From Colwellia sp. RSH04 (GTDB lineage: Bacteria; Pseudomonadota; Gammaproteobacteria; Enterobacterales; Alteromonadaceae), in the NCBI RefSeq assembly GCF_003545765.1, contig NZ_QXIO01000003.1, positions 310,001-374,000 of the forward strand: DNA of 64,000 nt, in the 5' to 3' direction. A program made the position numbers and the translations under genes. Below, one piece after another: positions 54,746 through 64,000 of this stretch. The stretch's first letter is position 1. The number at the start of each line of letters is the position of its first letter. A model generated the notes under the pieces. That model was not told the DNA's origin. It did no database searches and was given only the letters and a program-made list of their open reading frames with translations.

Positions 54746-55456
54746 TTGAATAACAAACGTTTACTCCTAATTGATGATGATTTTGAGCTTGCAGAATTAC
54801 TCACGGCATTTTTAGGTATGCATCAGTATACTGTAGATTGCTGCTATGATGGGCAGGCGGGATTAAAGCAAGCATTAGGTCACTCATACGACATTATTTT
54901 ACTTGATGTTATGATGCCTAAACTTAATGGATTTGAAGTTCTAAAAGCGCTTGGCGACCAACATAAAACACCTGTATTAATGCTAACCGCAAAAGGCGAT
55001 GATAACGACAGAGTATTAGGGTTAGAACTGGGTGCAGATGACTACCTTGCTAAACCTTTTCATCACCAAGAGCTGCTTGCTCGCATTAAGGCAATATTAA
55101 GACGAATAGCCATTACACAAGAGTTACATAACCAGCCAAATAGTGAGAAAACTCTACAAGTTAATGGTGTTGAATTAAACCATGCAACGCATCAAGTTCA
55201 TTGCTATGACAACCCTCTTGAATTAACCAGTACTGAATATCAAGTTCTCAACATCTTGATGAATAGGCAAGGAGAGATTGTTAGCAAGTCACAATTATCT
55301 GAGCAGGTACTTGGAAGAAAGCTTGCCCCATTTGATAGAAGTATCGATGTTCATGTTAGCAATATCAGACGAAAATTATTACCTTACTGTGAGGTTGATA
55401 AAATTAAAACTATTCGTGGTGCCGGATACATCTTTTTATTAGGCGAACAAACATGA
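54746..55456 (+). CDS. cpxR: Response regulator CpxR
   Basis: CpxR is the OmpR-family regulator of the envelope-stress response. The 236-residue protein has a receiver domain (about 5-118) with DDD at 10-12, the phospho-acceptor Asp in DVMMPK near residue 52 and Lys near 103 (LAKPF), and a winged-helix DNA-binding domain (about 135-230). The start is chosen as TTG at 54746 because GAGAGG (54735-54740) is ideally spaced and the product begins MNNKRLLLIDDD like E. coli CpxR; a GTG at 54740 is the alternative. It overlaps cpxA by 4 bases (ATGA). Confidence 0.9.
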   Translation: MNNKRLLLIDDDFELAELLTAFLGMHQYTVDCCYDGQAGLKQALGHSYDIILLDVMMPKLNGFEVLKALGDQHKTPVLMLTAKGDDNDRVLGLELGADDYLAKPFHHQELLARIKAILRRIAITQELHNQPNSEKTLQVNGVELNHATHQVHCYDNPLELTSTEYQVLNILMNRQGEIVSKSQLSEQVLGRKLAPFDRSIDVHVSNIRRKLLPYCEVDKIKTIRGAGYIFLLGEQT

Positions 55457-56883
55457 ATTTAACGCTAATTAGACGATTACTTTCATCTTTCAATATTAAA
55501 CTTTTTCTTTGGTTTTGGTTTATTACCTTAATTTCAATTATTACCACTCGATTTGTCAGCAGCCAATTGCTTAATGAAGATAATCTCAGCATCATTGCTC
55601 AACAAGTCGATAAAGGCGACCTTCGCTTATTAAATAGAGCAAAAATAAAACTACTTAAACGCCCTTTCATGCCATTAAAAGAAAACTTAGAACGGCCTGA
55701 ACATCTTAGAAAAGGTTTCAGCTTATGGACACAGCATCGAGATGATAAATTAATTGTTAACAAGTTATCTAAGCAAAAAGATCGCTTTAATGACATCATT
55801 AAAAAGTACATTCAAACTCGAGAAGATAACACCTTACAATCGATTATATTCCATCATACCAGAGTGACAGGCCCCATCAGCATCCATTATAATAATCAAG
55901 ATGTATTGTTATTCGTTGCAAAAAAATTACCCCGTAAAAGTTTTCAGCACTTCATTAAAAAAATGCCAATTTGGCTCAAATTAGCCATTCCTTTATTGGT
56001 TAGTTTCATCTTGTGTTGGATATTAGCTCGCTCGTTAAGTAACCCCATCCTAAAGATGAAAAACGCGACACTGCAAGTTGCTCAAGGCAATTTAACTACA
56101 CGTGTTACAGGTCTTGATAACAGGCGTGATGAAATAGGCGAGTTAGCACATTGCTTCAATCAAATGGCGAGTAAACTTGAAACAAACATTAGTGCGCAAC
56201 AGCGATTACTTGGTGATGTTTCCCACGAGCTTCGCTCTCCTTTAACTCGACTACAAATGGCTTTAGCGCTTGCACAACAAGAGGGAACCGATCAAGAGAA
56301 GTACTTTGAAAGGTGTCAGCATGAAATCAATCAACTAGATGAAATGATAGCCCATGTTCTGACATTATCGCGTTTAGAAAACACCTTTCAACCATTGAAT
56401 ATTACCTCTTTAAACTTATCACTTTTAATAGAGGACATTATCTCAAATGAGCAATTACTCGCAGAAGATAAGCAAGTAGTCATGTCATATCATGCCGAGA
56501 AAAACATCCTCATTGAAGGCGATAGCCATTTAATTCATGGCGCCATTACCAATGTACTGATTAACGCTATTAAACACAGCCCTGCCAATTCGATCATCTC
56601 AATATCATTAACGCAAAACCATGATCACGTCTCATTAATTATTACAGATTCTGGGCAGGGGGTTCCTCAAAGCGCTTTAACAAAAATATTCACCGCGTTT
56701 TATCGGGTAAATAGTGCTAGAGATAGAGAAAGTGGAGGTACAGGCTTAGGCTTAGCCATTGCCAAACAAGCTATCAATGCTCATCAAGGAAGTATTTTTG
56801 CAAATAACATTACACCAAGTGACACAAGGCAAAGTGGTCTTGCTGTTACAATTAAGCTTCCTAAAAAACAAGCTAAACAGTAA
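55453..56883 (+). CDS. cpxA: Sensor histidine kinase CpxA
   Basis: CpxA phosphorylates and dephosphorylates CpxR in response to misfolded periplasmic or inner-membrane proteins. The 476-residue protein has membrane helices at about 13-32 and 178-198, a periplasmic sensor between them, a HAMP linker (about 200-255), the phospho-accepting His in VSHELRSPLTR near residue 258, and an ATP-binding domain with N-box NAIKHS near 374, DSGQGVP near 401 and GGTGLGLAI near 428. Its start overlaps the cpxR stop as ATGA, so the two are translationally coupled. Confidence 0.93.
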   Translation: MNLTLIRRLLSSFNIKLFLWFWFITLISIITTRFVSSQLLNEDNLSIIAQQVDKGDLRLLNRAKIKLLKRPFMPLKENLERPEHLRKGFSLWTQHRDDKLIVNKLSKQKDRFNDIIKKYIQTREDNTLQSIIFHHTRVTGPISIHYNNQDVLLFVAKKLPRKSFQHFIKKMPIWLKLAIPLLVSFILCWILARSLSNPILKMKNATLQVAQGNLTTRVTGLDNRRDEIGELAHCFNQMASKLETNISAQQRLLGDVSHELRSPLTRLQMALALAQQEGTDQEKYFERCQHEINQLDEMIAHVLTLSRLENTFQPLNITSLNLSLLIEDIISNEQLLAEDKQVVMSYHAEKNILIEGDSHLIHGAITNVLINAIKHSPANSIISISLTQNHDHVSLIITDSGQGVPQSALTKIFTAFYRVNSARDRESGGTGLGLAIAKQAINAHQGSIFANNITPSDTRQSGLAVTIKLPKKQAKQ

Positions 56884-56915
56884 GATACCCTCATTAACAC
56901 TGTATAGGATATTTT

Positions 56916-57923
56916 ATGGCTATTGAAATTAGCTTCAGTAGTGAGCAACAATTAACTGAAAACCTTGCTACCGTTATTGCTGATTTTTGGCAAACAGGTC
57001 ACTTTTCTCATTTTAAAGGTGTTGATCAAGTACGTATTAATTATGTCTATTTCATTAATGCAGCACATTCTAAAAAGATTATCATTGTACCTGGCAGGTG
57101 TGAAAGCTATCTAAAATATCAAGAATTAAGCTACGATTTATTTTTACAAGGATATAATATTTTTATCATTGACCATCGTGGTCAAGGTTTATCGCAGCGT
57201 TTACAGAAGAATTTACATAAAGGTTATGTTACTCACTTTCAAGACTATATTACTGATTTAAAATATTTTATTGAAGAAATTTCAGTCAAAGTAGATAAGA
57301 CACCCACCTTTATTCTTGCCCATTCGATGGGAGCAGCCATTGCAACACGATATTTACAAGAAAAAACGATTTCGATAAACGCTGCGTTACTTGCTTCGCC
57401 TATGTTTGGTTTCAATACAGGAAGCCTTCCAAAATATTTCACGCAAAAACTGATTCAAGTAGCCAATTTTATTAATAAGAAAGTCAGTGAGCATGCTTGG
57501 TACTTTTTTGGCCAGAAAAATTACAATGTAATTACCTTTGAAGAAAACCATCTAACTCATTCAAAGCAACGCTACAGTGCCTTTGCAAACTTATATCAGA
57601 CAACTCCTGACCTTCAGTTAGGTGGCGTTACTTTACAATGGCTTATTGAAGGTATTGAGGCACAAAAAGCGATACTGGACAACCTAGAACAAATCACAAC
57701 ACCTCTTTTAGTTTTACAAGCGAAAGAAGATACTGTGATAAATAACCAAGCTCAGCATATATTTTGCCAGCAATTAAACAATATTAAGCCACAATATTGC
57801 ACATCAACTGAGCCTGTTATTATTGAAGGGGCTTATCATGAGTTATTTTTCGAGACAGACACCATTAGAAACCAAGCGATTAACCATTGTTTAGCGTGGT
57901 TTTCACTTCATCAATCAAGGTAG
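56916..57923 (+). CDS. Alpha/beta hydrolase, lysophospholipase L2 (PldB)-like
   Basis: The 335-residue serine hydrolase has a nucleophile elbow AHSMGAA near residue 130, an oxyanion region PGRCESYLKYQELSYDL near 58, DHRGQG near 87, and a late Asp (KEDTV near 270) and His (GAYHEL near 308) to complete the triad. This matches PldB, which cleaves lysophospholipids, more than other lipases, but substrate is inferred. It starts 32 bases after cpxA and may be co-transcribed with it. It ends 4 bases from convergent fieF. Confidence 0.86.
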   Translation: MAIEISFSSEQQLTENLATVIADFWQTGHFSHFKGVDQVRINYVYFINAAHSKKIIIVPGRCESYLKYQELSYDLFLQGYNIFIIDHRGQGLSQRLQKNLHKGYVTHFQDYITDLKYFIEEISVKVDKTPTFILAHSMGAAIATRYLQEKTISINAALLASPMFGFNTGSLPKYFTQKLIQVANFINKKVSEHAWYFFGQKNYNVITFEENHLTHSKQRYSAFANLYQTTPDLQLGGVTLQWLIEGIEAQKAILDNLEQITTPLLVLQAKEDTVINNQAQHIFCQQLNNIKPQYCTSTEPVIIEGAYHELFFETDTIRNQAINHCLAWFSLHQSR

Positions 57924-57927
57924 CGTT

Positions 57928-58845
57928 TTAACTTACTTGTTGTTCTAACTCGTTCTTAACAACGGAGCTTGGGTCATGATGAATAAATATTTCACATGGC
58001 TCAAATGCTTCAAGTAGCCTAGCTTCAATTTGGTCGCCAATTGCATGGGCTTCATATAAAGATAAATCATCATCTAACTCTAAATGAAACTGAATAAACC
58101 GTTGTGCTCCTGATTGTCTTGTTCGCAGTTCATGTATACCCCTAGCCTGGTTATTCTTCATAACAATATCTTTTATTTTCATTAAATCTTCATCAACTAA
58201 TTCACGATCCATTAGTTGACCAACACTTTGGAAGATTATTTTTCCTGCACCTATTAATAGATAAATTGCCACAGCGATAGTAAAGGCACCATCTGCTTGC
58301 AACCAGATCCCTTGGCTGAGAAATATTGCAGCCAATACGCCTAAGTTTAAAAATAAGTCAGATTGATAATGTAATGCATCACCACTGATAATAATCGAAC
58401 CTGTTTTTTTAATAACAAAGCGCTGAAAAACGACTAATAATAACGTTAGTACTATCGCGGCAACAGTAACCCAAATAGCCACTTCGCTTTTTACAATAAA
58501 CTGAGGATTAATTAAACGAGACATACCACTAAAAATTAAAATAATGGCAGAACCAAGTACAAAGGCAGCCTGTACAAGCCCCGCTAAACTTTCTGCTTTA
58601 CCATGCCCGAAACTATGCTCTTTATCTGCAGGAGCTAAAGCAAAACGTAGAATAACGATATTCATAACCGACGCAAATAAATCAAGAATAGAGTCAGTCG
58701 TTGACGCTAACATCGCACTAGAATCAGTAACTAACCATGCGTAGAGCTTAATAACAACAAGTAGCAATGCGACACTGGAGGAAAAGATAGCGGCTAACCG
58801 CACCCAAAATGCATAATCTTCTGAGGAAAGGTTGTTATTATCCAA
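57928..58845 (-). CDS. fieF: Cation diffusion facilitator FieF-type transporter
   Basis: This CDF-family antiporter exports Zn(II), Fe(II) or other divalent metals. The 305-residue protein has six membrane helices (about 12-210) and a cytoplasmic metal-binding domain (about 215-290). Metal-site residues appear as TDSILDLFAS near residue 45, HSFGHGKAE near 75 and SGDALHYQSD near 150, and the C-terminal domain has QFHLELDDD and HEL motifs. In E. coli fieF lies downstream of cpxP; here it is close to, but not next to, the cpx genes. Confidence 0.92.
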   Translation of the reverse strand: MDNNNLSSEDYAFWVRLAAIFSSSVALLLVVIKLYAWLVTDSSAMLASTTDSILDLFASVMNIVILRFALAPADKEHSFGHGKAESLAGLVQAAFVLGSAIILIFSGMSRLINPQFIVKSEVAIWVTVAAIVLTLLLVVFQRFVIKKTGSIIISGDALHYQSDLFLNLGVLAAIFLSQGIWLQADGAFTIAVAIYLLIGAGKIIFQSVGQLMDRELVDEDLMKIKDIVMKNNQARGIHELRTRQSGAQRFIQFHLELDDDLSLYEAHAIGDQIEARLLEAFEPCEIFIHHDPSSVVKNELEQQVS

Positions 58846-59014
58846 GATACATAGTCCCTAAATCATTAAAAATTACAATGTAGCTTAATGGCTATATTTA
58901 TATGCAGTATAGCGTTAAAAAAACCATAAATTAACCACCAAACAATAGCTAACATTCTAAAATACATGTTCTTTGGTTATACTAGCGAAATTATTAATTT
59001 ACGTGATGACACTC

Positions 59015-59479
59015 ATGCTCGACGTTGTTCTTTTTCAACCACAAATACCACCTAATACCGGTAATATCATTCGCCTTTGCGCTAATTCAGGCTTTAGATT
59101 ACATTTAATTGAACCATTAGGTTTTGATTTAGATGATAAAAAGCTAAAAAGAGCCGGTTTAGATTACCATGAGTTTGCCGCTATTCAGCGCCATAAAAAC
59201 TATACTGCGTTCTTAGAACACGAACAACCTGAGCGTGTTTTGGCTATCACCACCAAAACAACTAATTTTTACCATGATGTTTCTTTCAAGAAAGGTGATT
59301 ACTTATTATTTGGCTCTGAAACCAGTGGTTTACCTGAAGATGTTCGCCAACAAATCCCTGATGAAGATAAAATACGTATTCCAATGCTTAAAGATAGCCG
59401 CAGTATGAATTTATCAAATGCTACTGCCGTTATTGTGTATGATGCATGGCGCCAACTTGGTTTTCCTAATGCTGTTTAG
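59015..59479 (+). CDS. trmL: tRNA (cytidine/uridine-34 2'-O)-methyltransferase TrmL
   Basis: TrmL methylates the 2'-hydroxyl of the wobble base of certain leucine tRNAs. The SPOUT-class protein has 154 residues from the ATG at 59015: [15 protein letters not shown] near residue 12, [10 protein letters not shown] near 100, and the knotted SAM-binding [11 protein letters not shown] near 128. The start is placed to match E. coli TrmL ([13 protein letters not shown]); ATG at 59006 and a longer start at 58973 would add unrelated residues. No strong ribosome-binding site is visible for any of them. Confidence 0.92.
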   Translation: MLDVVLFQPQIPPNTGNIIRLCANSGFRLHLIEPLGFDLDDKKLKRAGLDYHEFAAIQRHKNYTAFLEHEQPERVLAITTKTTNFYHDVSFKKGDYLLFGSETSGLPEDVRQQIPDEDKIRIPMLKDSRSMNLSNATAVIVYDAWRQLGFPNAV

Positions 59480-59543
59480 TGTACGAATTAAGACCAATCC
59501 GTATAAGAAAGCTATCTCTTAGCAAGAGGCTAAAGGCTCAGAG

Positions 59544-59599
59544 ACACAAGTCTAACAACTTCAAACAATAATTTATCTTTTAACCTGAACTGAGGTTAA
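59544..59599. repeat. Partial copy of the 27.4-kb repeat element
   Basis: This stretch, behind trmL, resembles the right part of the element at 27352-27549 (from about 27494): both share ACAAGTCTAA, TTCAAAC and a terminal TTAACC...GGTTAA hairpin containing CTGAGGTTAA. The left terminal repeat is missing. The similarity may start earlier, near 59506. No ORF lies in 59480-59716. Confidence 0.55.
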
Positions 59600-59661
59600 G
59601 TGCCTACGCCCATTCAGGCAAGGCATTAATTGCAGACAATGGTATAGCGCGTAAAAAGCAC

Positions 59662-59696
59662 AAAAAAAGCCCTGCATCATTTTAATACAGGGCTTT
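59662..59696 (-). terminator. Terminator for the yibN-grxC-secB-gpsA operon
   Basis: AAAGCCCTG (59666-59674) and CAGGGCTTT (59688-59696) form a perfect 9-bp stem with a 13-base loop. On the minus strand the tail is seven T. It lies 20 bases after the gpsA stop. Confidence 0.9.
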
Positions 59697-59716
59697 CTCA
59701 TAATTTATATTTATCG

Positions 59717-60727
59717 CTATTCAAATTTCTTATCTCTAGAAAGCAAATCAGCTGCAGCTAATTTAGCATTTTTTCCTTGATAAAGTACTTGATAGACTTG
59801 CTCAATAATAGGCATCTCAACACGATGACGTTGAGCCAGCATATACACTTCTTTAGTGTTTCGATAACCTTCAACAACCTGACCAATATCAGTCATCGCT
59901 TGTTCAACTTCAAGCCCTTGGCCTAATGCTAAACCAAAACGTCGATTACGAGATTGGTTATCGGTACACGTTAACACTAAATCACCCAAGCCTGCCATAC
60001 CCATAAAGGTTGCTGGTTGAGCATTTAATGCTAACCCTAAGCGAGTCATCTCTGCTAAACCACGGGTAATCAGTGCTGTTCTAGCATTAGCGCCGAAACC
60101 TATACCATCAGCAATACCAGCCGCAATGGCAATAACATTTTTTACCGCACCGCCAAGTTGAACACCAATAAAGTCAGTGTTTGAGTAGACGCGAAAGCGC
60201 TTTTCACAATGCAGTAAATCAGAAATTTCAGCAACAAACGTTTCATCATTAGACGACAGTGAAATAGCAGTTGGTAAACCTGCTGCCATTTCCTTCGCGA
60301 AAGTTGGCCCTGATAACACAGCTAATGAAATATCTTCACCGAGTTCTTTTTGAGCAACCGTTTGCAACAAATCACCTGATTGCGGATCTAAACCTTTTGT
60401 TGCCCAAGCAATTTTAGTATCAGCCCTTAACAGTGGCTTTATTTGCTTTAGCATATCGCCAAACACATGGCTTGGTACCACTAATAATATTTTATCACTG
60501 GCTTGAACGGCTTCAGTTAGATCTTGCACTAAATGTAAACTTTCTGGAAATGTATATCCCGGTAAGTATTTAGCGTTCTCTCTAGTGGCAGTCATTTGCT
60601 CTACTTGAGTTGCGTCTCGTCCCCAAAGCAAAGTCTGATGACCATTTCTCGCTAAACAAATAGCTAAGGCAGTGCCATAAGAGCCAGCCCCTAGAACCGT
60701 AATTTTTGCAGATAAACTCATCGACAA
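59717..60727 (-). CDS. gpsA: NAD(P)-dependent glycerol-3-phosphate dehydrogenase GpsA
   Basis: GpsA makes sn-glycerol 3-phosphate from dihydroxyacetone phosphate, the backbone for phospholipids. The 336-residue protein has the Rossmann motif [10 protein letters not shown] near residue 13, LSGPTFAKE near 138, the catalytic Lys in [13 protein letters not shown] near 192, and [10 protein letters not shown] near 252. It is the last gene of the yibN-grxC-secB-gpsA operon, 23 bp after secB, as in E. coli. Confidence 0.97.
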   Translation of the reverse strand: MSMSLSAKITVLGAGSYGTALAICLARNGHQTLLWGRDATQVEQMTATRENAKYLPGYTFPESLHLVQDLTEAVQASDKILLVVPSHVFGDMLKQIKPLLRADTKIAWATKGLDPQSGDLLQTVAQKELGEDISLAVLSGPTFAKEMAAGLPTAISLSSNDETFVAEISDLLHCEKRFRVYSNTDFIGVQLGGAVKNVIAIAAGIADGIGFGANARTALITRGLAEMTRLGLALNAQPATFMGMAGLGDLVLTCTDNQSRNRRFGLALGQGLEVEQAMTDIGQVVEGYRNTKEVYMLAQRHRVEMPIIEQVYQVLYQGKNAKLAAADLLSRDKKFE

Positions 60728-60750
60728 CCTGTGAAATGTTAGGCTAAAAA

Positions 60751-61251
60751 TTAATGTGTTTCAGTACTCTCTGGTACATTAGCTTGCGCTTGAGCTGCTT
60801 GTTGTTGCACGTATGAAGCATATAATGCATCAAAATTCACCGGTGCCAAGTTAAATTGCGGGAATGAACCACGGTTAACTAAGTTTGCAACACTTTCACG
60901 CGCATATGGGAATAACGTTGTTGGACAGAATGCTCCAATTGTTTGAGCAATTTGAGTATCTTCCATATTAGCAATAGTAAAAATACCCGCTTGTTGAACT
61001 TCTGCTAAAAATGCAGTTTGACCTTCAACTGTCGCCGTTACAGTAACCGCTAAAACAACTTCAAAAGTATCTTCAGCTAACTTGTTAGAACGCGTATCTA
61101 AATCTAACTTAATTTCTGGCTGCCAATCTTTTTGAAAAATAGCTGGTGAGTTAGGTGTTTCAAAAGAAACATCTTTTGTATATACACGTTGAATCGCAAA
61201 TTGTGGACCTGCAGCAGCGGCAGCTTGTTCTGTTTGGTTTTCTTCAGCCAT
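60751..61251 (-). CDS. secB: Protein-export chaperone SecB
   Basis: SecB is a homotetrameric chaperone that keeps preproteins unfolded and delivers them to SecA. The 166-residue protein has the family core [19 protein letters not shown] near residues 18-36 and the ICPTLF-like motif [14 protein letters not shown] near 107-120. The C-terminal tail is longer and Gln/Ala-rich compared with E. coli. It lies between grxC and gpsA in one operon. Confidence 0.97.
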   Translation of the reverse strand: MAEENQTEQAAAAAGPQFAIQRVYTKDVSFETPNSPAIFQKDWQPEIKLDLDTRSNKLAEDTFEVVLAVTVTATVEGQTAFLAEVQQAGIFTIANMEDTQIAQTIGAFCPTTLFPYARESVANLVNRGSFPQFNLAPVNFDALYASYVQQQAAQAQANVPESTETH

Positions 61252-61279
61252 GATGGGCTCCTAATATTTATATATCAAA

Positions 61280-61549
61280 TCAAGCTTTTGCTTGTTCATT
61301 TAGTAATGGGTCTAACTGTTGGTTGTACTCTAAAGCCATAAGGTCATCGCAACCACCAACATGTTTATTATTTATAAAAATCTGAGGTACGGTATAACCA
61401 CCTTGACTACGTTCTATCATTTTTTCACGCTGTTCAGGGTTAGCGTCAATTTTAATTTCATTATATTGAACTGACTTATGCGTTAATAATGCCAGAGCTC
61501 GCGTACAATAAGGACAATACGCTTTGGTATAAATATCAACTGTTGCCAT
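61280..61549 (-). CDS. grxC: Glutaredoxin 3
   Basis: This 89-residue glutathione-dependent thiol oxidoreductase has the CPYC active site at residues 12-15, the TVPQIF cis-proline motif near 53 and the glutathione-binding GGCDD near 67. It sits between the rhodanese gene (38 bp upstream) and secB (28 bp downstream), the conserved gammaproteobacterial order. Confidence 0.96.
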   Translation of the reverse strand: MATVDIYTKAYCPYCTRALALLTHKSVQYNEIKIDANPEQREKMIERSQGGYTVPQIFINNKHVGGCDDLMALEYNQQLDPLLNEQAKA

Positions 61550-61587
61550 TAATAACTACCTCAATTGTGTTCTTTAGTTTTTAGTTT

Positions 61588-62016
61588 TTAGTTTTTAGTT
61601 ACAGGTAAGCCAGCGTTAATCCAAGCACTCATACCCCCTTTAAGGATACTTACTTTTCCAAAACCCGCTTTGAATAAATCATTTGCCACTTTTGCAGCAG
61701 TAATTCCTGCACTACACACTACAATGATGGGTTTATCTTTATGCTTTTCAAGGCTAGTAAAGCCATTTTGGCTTATTTTTTCATTAGATAAATTAACCGC
61801 ATCTAAAATATGGCTAGTTTTAAATTCTTTTTCTGCGCGAATATCTAATGTCACACCTTCTTCACGATTCACTAAAAATGTTAAATCTTGAGGGCTAATT
61901 TGTTTAATAGGTGACATTTTCATTTTAATGGTTGTGACGATGATCATCACAACTAGTGCAACCCAAACAGCACTCAATACTGCATTATTACCCGCAAATG
62001 TAAGTAACTCTTCCAT
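61588..62016 (-). CDS. yibN: Membrane-anchored rhodanese-like protein (YibN)
   Basis: The 142-residue protein has an N-terminal membrane helix (about 14-32) and a rhodanese domain (about 45-140) with the catalytic-loop Cys in VVCSAGITAAK near residue 104. A persulfide-carrying role is inferred; substrates of YibN are not settled, though it has been linked to membrane-insertion machinery in E. coli. ATG at 62016 is taken because a TTG at 62025 would only add three residues. It is the first gene of the operon with grxC, secB and gpsA. Confidence 0.9.
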   Translation of the reverse strand: MEELLTFAGNNAVLSAVWVALVVMIIVTTIKMKMSPIKQISPQDLTFLVNREEGVTLDIRAEKEFKTSHILDAVNLSNEKISQNGFTSLEKHKDKPIIVVCSAGITAAKVANDLFKAGFGKVSILKGGMSAWINAGLPVTKN

Positions 62017-62215
62017 TAATCTCAACCGTAATTATCTTAAATTTTGAATCGGCACATTATACCCAAGTCTCTTAAAAATGCGAGCTTAACGCTGCCGATA
62101 TCCCTTTTAGTAAATAGCCTTGGAACATTTCTTTGGTGAATAAGACTTTTCGAGCGTGTACAATGTCGCCAATTTAATCACTCACTCGCAATTAACGACA
62201 CTGCAGGAAACTCTT

Positions 62216-63775
62216 ATGGCGAATAAAAAATCAATGGTACTAATGATATTAGATGGCTGGGGCTATAGAAAAGACAGTAAAGCTAATGCCATTTTACAAG
62301 CAAACACCCCAGTGCTTGATGATTTAACCGCTAATTACCCAAACATGTTAATTAACACCTCTGGCATGGCTGTTGGATTACCTGAAGGTCAAATGGGTAA
62401 CTCAGAAGTAGGTCATGTAAATTTAGGCGCAGGCCGAGTGGTTTATCAAGATTTTACCCGCATAACTAAAGCCATTGCTGATGGCGACTTTCAAACAAAC
62501 ACTGTACTTTGCCAAGCAATAGACAAAGCGGTAGCAAATAACAGCGCAGTTCATGTTTTTGGCTTATTATCTCCTGGTGGGGTGCATAGCCACGAAGAAC
62601 ACCTGTTCGCTACATTAGAATTAGCAAAACAGCGTGGTGCGAAAAAAATCTACTTACACGCATTTCTTGATGGTCGAGATACACCACCACGCAGTGCTCA
62701 AGCTTCATTAGAAAAAGCACAACAAGTGTTAGCTAACATAAGTGAAGAAAATGGTATTGAAGCACAAATTGCTTCAGTTATCGGTCGTTACTTCGCCATG
62801 GATAGAGATCAACGTTGGGATCGTGTTGAAAAAGCATACAACCTGATGGTTGAGGGCAAAGCAGATTACCAATTTCCTGATGCGGTATCCGCTTTAAAAG
62901 CGGCTTATGATCGTGATGAGAACGATGAGTTTGTCAGTGCCAGCGCAATTACTGATCAACAAAACAATACCATTGAAGTGAATGATAACGATGCCATGAT
63001 ATTCATGAACTTTAGAGCCGATAGAGCACGTCAATTTACCCGCTGTTTTACTGAACAAGCATTCGATGGTTTTAATCGTAACAAAGTACCAAACATTGCT
63101 GATTTTGTTATGTTAACTCAATACTCTGCTGACATTGATACTAGCTGCGCATTTGCGCCAGAAGCATTAAACAATGTGCTAGGTGAGTGGTTAGCGAAAC
63201 ATCAAAAAACACAATTACGCATTTCAGAAACTGAAAAATATGCGCACGTTACATTTTTCTTTAGTGGTGGCAAAGAAGACACCTTCCAAGGTGAAGAACG
63301 TATTTTAGTGCCTTCACCAGAGGTAGCCACTTATGATTTACAACCTGAAATGAATTCAAACTTGTTAACCGATAAATTAGTCGCAGCCATCGAGAGTGGT
63401 GAACATGATGTGATTATTTGTAATTACCCCAATGGCGATATGGTCGGTCATACGGGTGACTTTGACGCTGCGGTAAAAGCCTGTGAAGCGGTAGATTATT
63501 CGGTAGGAAGAGTTGTTGCTGCACTGAAGAAAACAGGCGGCGAATGTTTAATTACCGCTGATCACGGCAATGCCGAGCAAATGCTTGACGATACAACAGG
63601 TCAAGCACACACTGCACATACCTGTGAACCAGTACCACTCATTTATGTAGGTCGTCAGGCGATACCTGCAGAATCAGGTACGTTAAGCGACATTTCACCT
63701 ACGTTACTGCACCTTTTAGGGATGGAGCAACCACAAGAAATGACCGGTTCTGTTTTAATGAAGCTAGCCAAGTAA
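62216..63775 (+). CDS. gpmI: 2,3-bisphosphoglycerate-independent phosphoglycerate mutase GpmI
   Basis: GpmI interconverts 3- and 2-phosphoglycerate using two Mn(II) ions and a phosphoserine intermediate. From the ATG at 62216 (AGGAAA seven bases upstream) it has 519 residues; a longer frame from 62156 is not supported. Key motifs: LDGWG near residue 13, the active Ser in GNSEVGH near 63, DGRDTPP near 154, RADRARQ near 262 and [10 protein letters not shown] near 442. It is divergent from the yibN operon and precedes envC. Confidence 0.96.
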   Translation: MANKKSMVLMILDGWGYRKDSKANAILQANTPVLDDLTANYPNMLINTSGMAVGLPEGQMGNSEVGHVNLGAGRVVYQDFTRITKAIADGDFQTNTVLCQAIDKAVANNSAVHVFGLLSPGGVHSHEEHLFATLELAKQRGAKKIYLHAFLDGRDTPPRSAQASLEKAQQVLANISEENGIEAQIASVIGRYFAMDRDQRWDRVEKAYNLMVEGKADYQFPDAVSALKAAYDRDENDEFVSASAITDQQNNTIEVNDNDAMIFMNFRADRARQFTRCFTEQAFDGFNRNKVPNIADFVMLTQYSADIDTSCAFAPEALNNVLGEWLAKHQKTQLRISETEKYAHVTFFFSGGKEDTFQGEERILVPSPEVATYDLQPEMNSNLLTDKLVAAIESGEHDVIICNYPNGDMVGHTGDFDAAVKACEAVDYSVGRVVAALKKTGGECLITADHGNAEQMLDDTTGQAHTAHTCEPVPLIYVGRQAIPAESGTLSDISPTLLHLLGMEQPQEMTGSVLMKLAK

Positions 63776-63801
63776 GGTTTAAATCATTACACTCGGTAAC
63801 C

Positions 63802-64000
63802 ATGAGAAAAAATTGTTGTATATCCAAGTTTTGGCGAAAACCTAAAAAAAGCTCAATAACGAGAATAAGCTTGCTTTGCGTAAGCTTATTCTTTGCTAAT
63901 GCTATGCCGTTCGCTGCAGAGAAAATTGACGCTAACGAAAAGGCACAACAAGAAAACAAAGCGAAACTCGAAAACATACAAAAGGCGATTGCTAAACAAG
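63802..64000 (+). CDS. envC: Murein hydrolase activator EnvC, N-terminal fragment (3' end outside window)
   Basis: The frame from the ATG at 63802 is open to the window edge, giving about 66 codons. It begins with a basic stretch and a hydrophobic signal peptide (ISLLCVSLFFANAMPFA, cleavage near AAEK), then a charged coiled-coil start (EKAQQENKAKLENIQKAI). This matches EnvC, the periplasmic activator of AmiA and AmiB at the division site. The call relies on its place directly after gpmI, as in E. coli; the LytM domain is beyond the window. Confidence 0.78.
   Translation, partial: MRKNCCISKFWRKPKKSSITRISLLCVSLFFANAMPFAAEKIDANEKAQQENKAKLENIQKAIAKQ

Noticed and set aside
1-64000. CRISPR arrays, tRNA or rRNA genes, prophage or complete insertion sequences
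   Set aside because: Reading both strands showed no regularly spaced repeats, no tRNA-like cloverleaf with a TTCGANTC arm, no rRNA core sequences and no transposase or phage genes.

Overview
The window looks like a chromosomal segment of a marine, low-GC gammaproteobacterium, most likely in the Colwelliaceae (Colwellia/Thalassotalea type). This rests on AT-rich DNA, strongly gammaproteobacterial proteins, and gene orders shared with Escherichia coli: zapG-degQ-degS, srkA-dsbA, rpmE/priA/ftsN/hslVU, orn/rsgA/psd, cpxP/cpxRA, and gpsA-secB-grxC-yibN/gpmI/envC. Many signalling proteins (two chemoreceptors and four GGDEF-type proteins) also fit a motile marine Alteromonadales member. The taxonomy is inferred from protein similarity recalled from memory, not from a search. 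No rRNA, tRNA, CRISPR array, prophage or intact insertion sequence was found.

Layout. 1-6.7 kb: envelope proteolysis (end of zapG, degQ, degS), then on the minus strand ccoG-srkA-dsbA, and a small membrane-anchored orphan. 6.8-9.0 kb: hutG-hutF (histidine catabolism) behind a perfect HutC-type operator. 9.3-12.2 kb: peroxiredoxin-glutaredoxin hybrid, VF530 family protein, purU and a VOC protein. 12.2-16.1 kb: divergent metE/metR with two tandem MetJ boxes between them, then a YjbQ protein. 16-25 kb: phospholipase D-like lipoprotein, dnaB, an ECF sigma/membrane protein/DUF4097 locus, a large zincin metalloprotease and rpmE. 25-30.7 kb: priA, a compact ftsN, hslVU behind a sigma-32-like promoter, and a DUF971 protein. 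30.8-48.6 kb: signalling-rich block with two chemoreceptors (one with a periplasmic CxxCH haem motif), a membrane GGDEF-EAL phosphodiesterase, a doubly degenerate GGDEF-EAL protein, rraA between them, a PD40-amidohydrolase fusion, a TPR/GGDEF-like membrane protein with a small partner, a DUF885 lipoprotein and a soluble GGDEF-like protein. 48.6-64 kb: orn, rsgA, psd, a BlaI/M56-TonB pair, cpxP-like/cpxR/cpxA with a CpxR box, a lysophospholipase-like hydrolase, fieF, trmL, gpsA-secB-grxC-yibN, gpmI and the start of envC.

The most notable find is a well-formed cyclic di-GMP-I (GEMM-I) riboswitch aptamer on the plus strand at about 45517-45610, preceded by a good sigma-70 promoter. It has no plus-strand gene behind it: its transcript would run antisense into the 3' end of the DUF885 gene. 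It sits among proteins whose GGDEF or EAL domains are mostly degenerate, so it may define a c-di-GMP-responsive antisense or stand-alone RNA. Other items of interest are the HutC, MetJ and CpxR operators, an rpmE leader with two small hairpins, a roughly 200-bp element with 15-bp perfect terminal inverted repeats, and an FtsN that has lost its usual linker.
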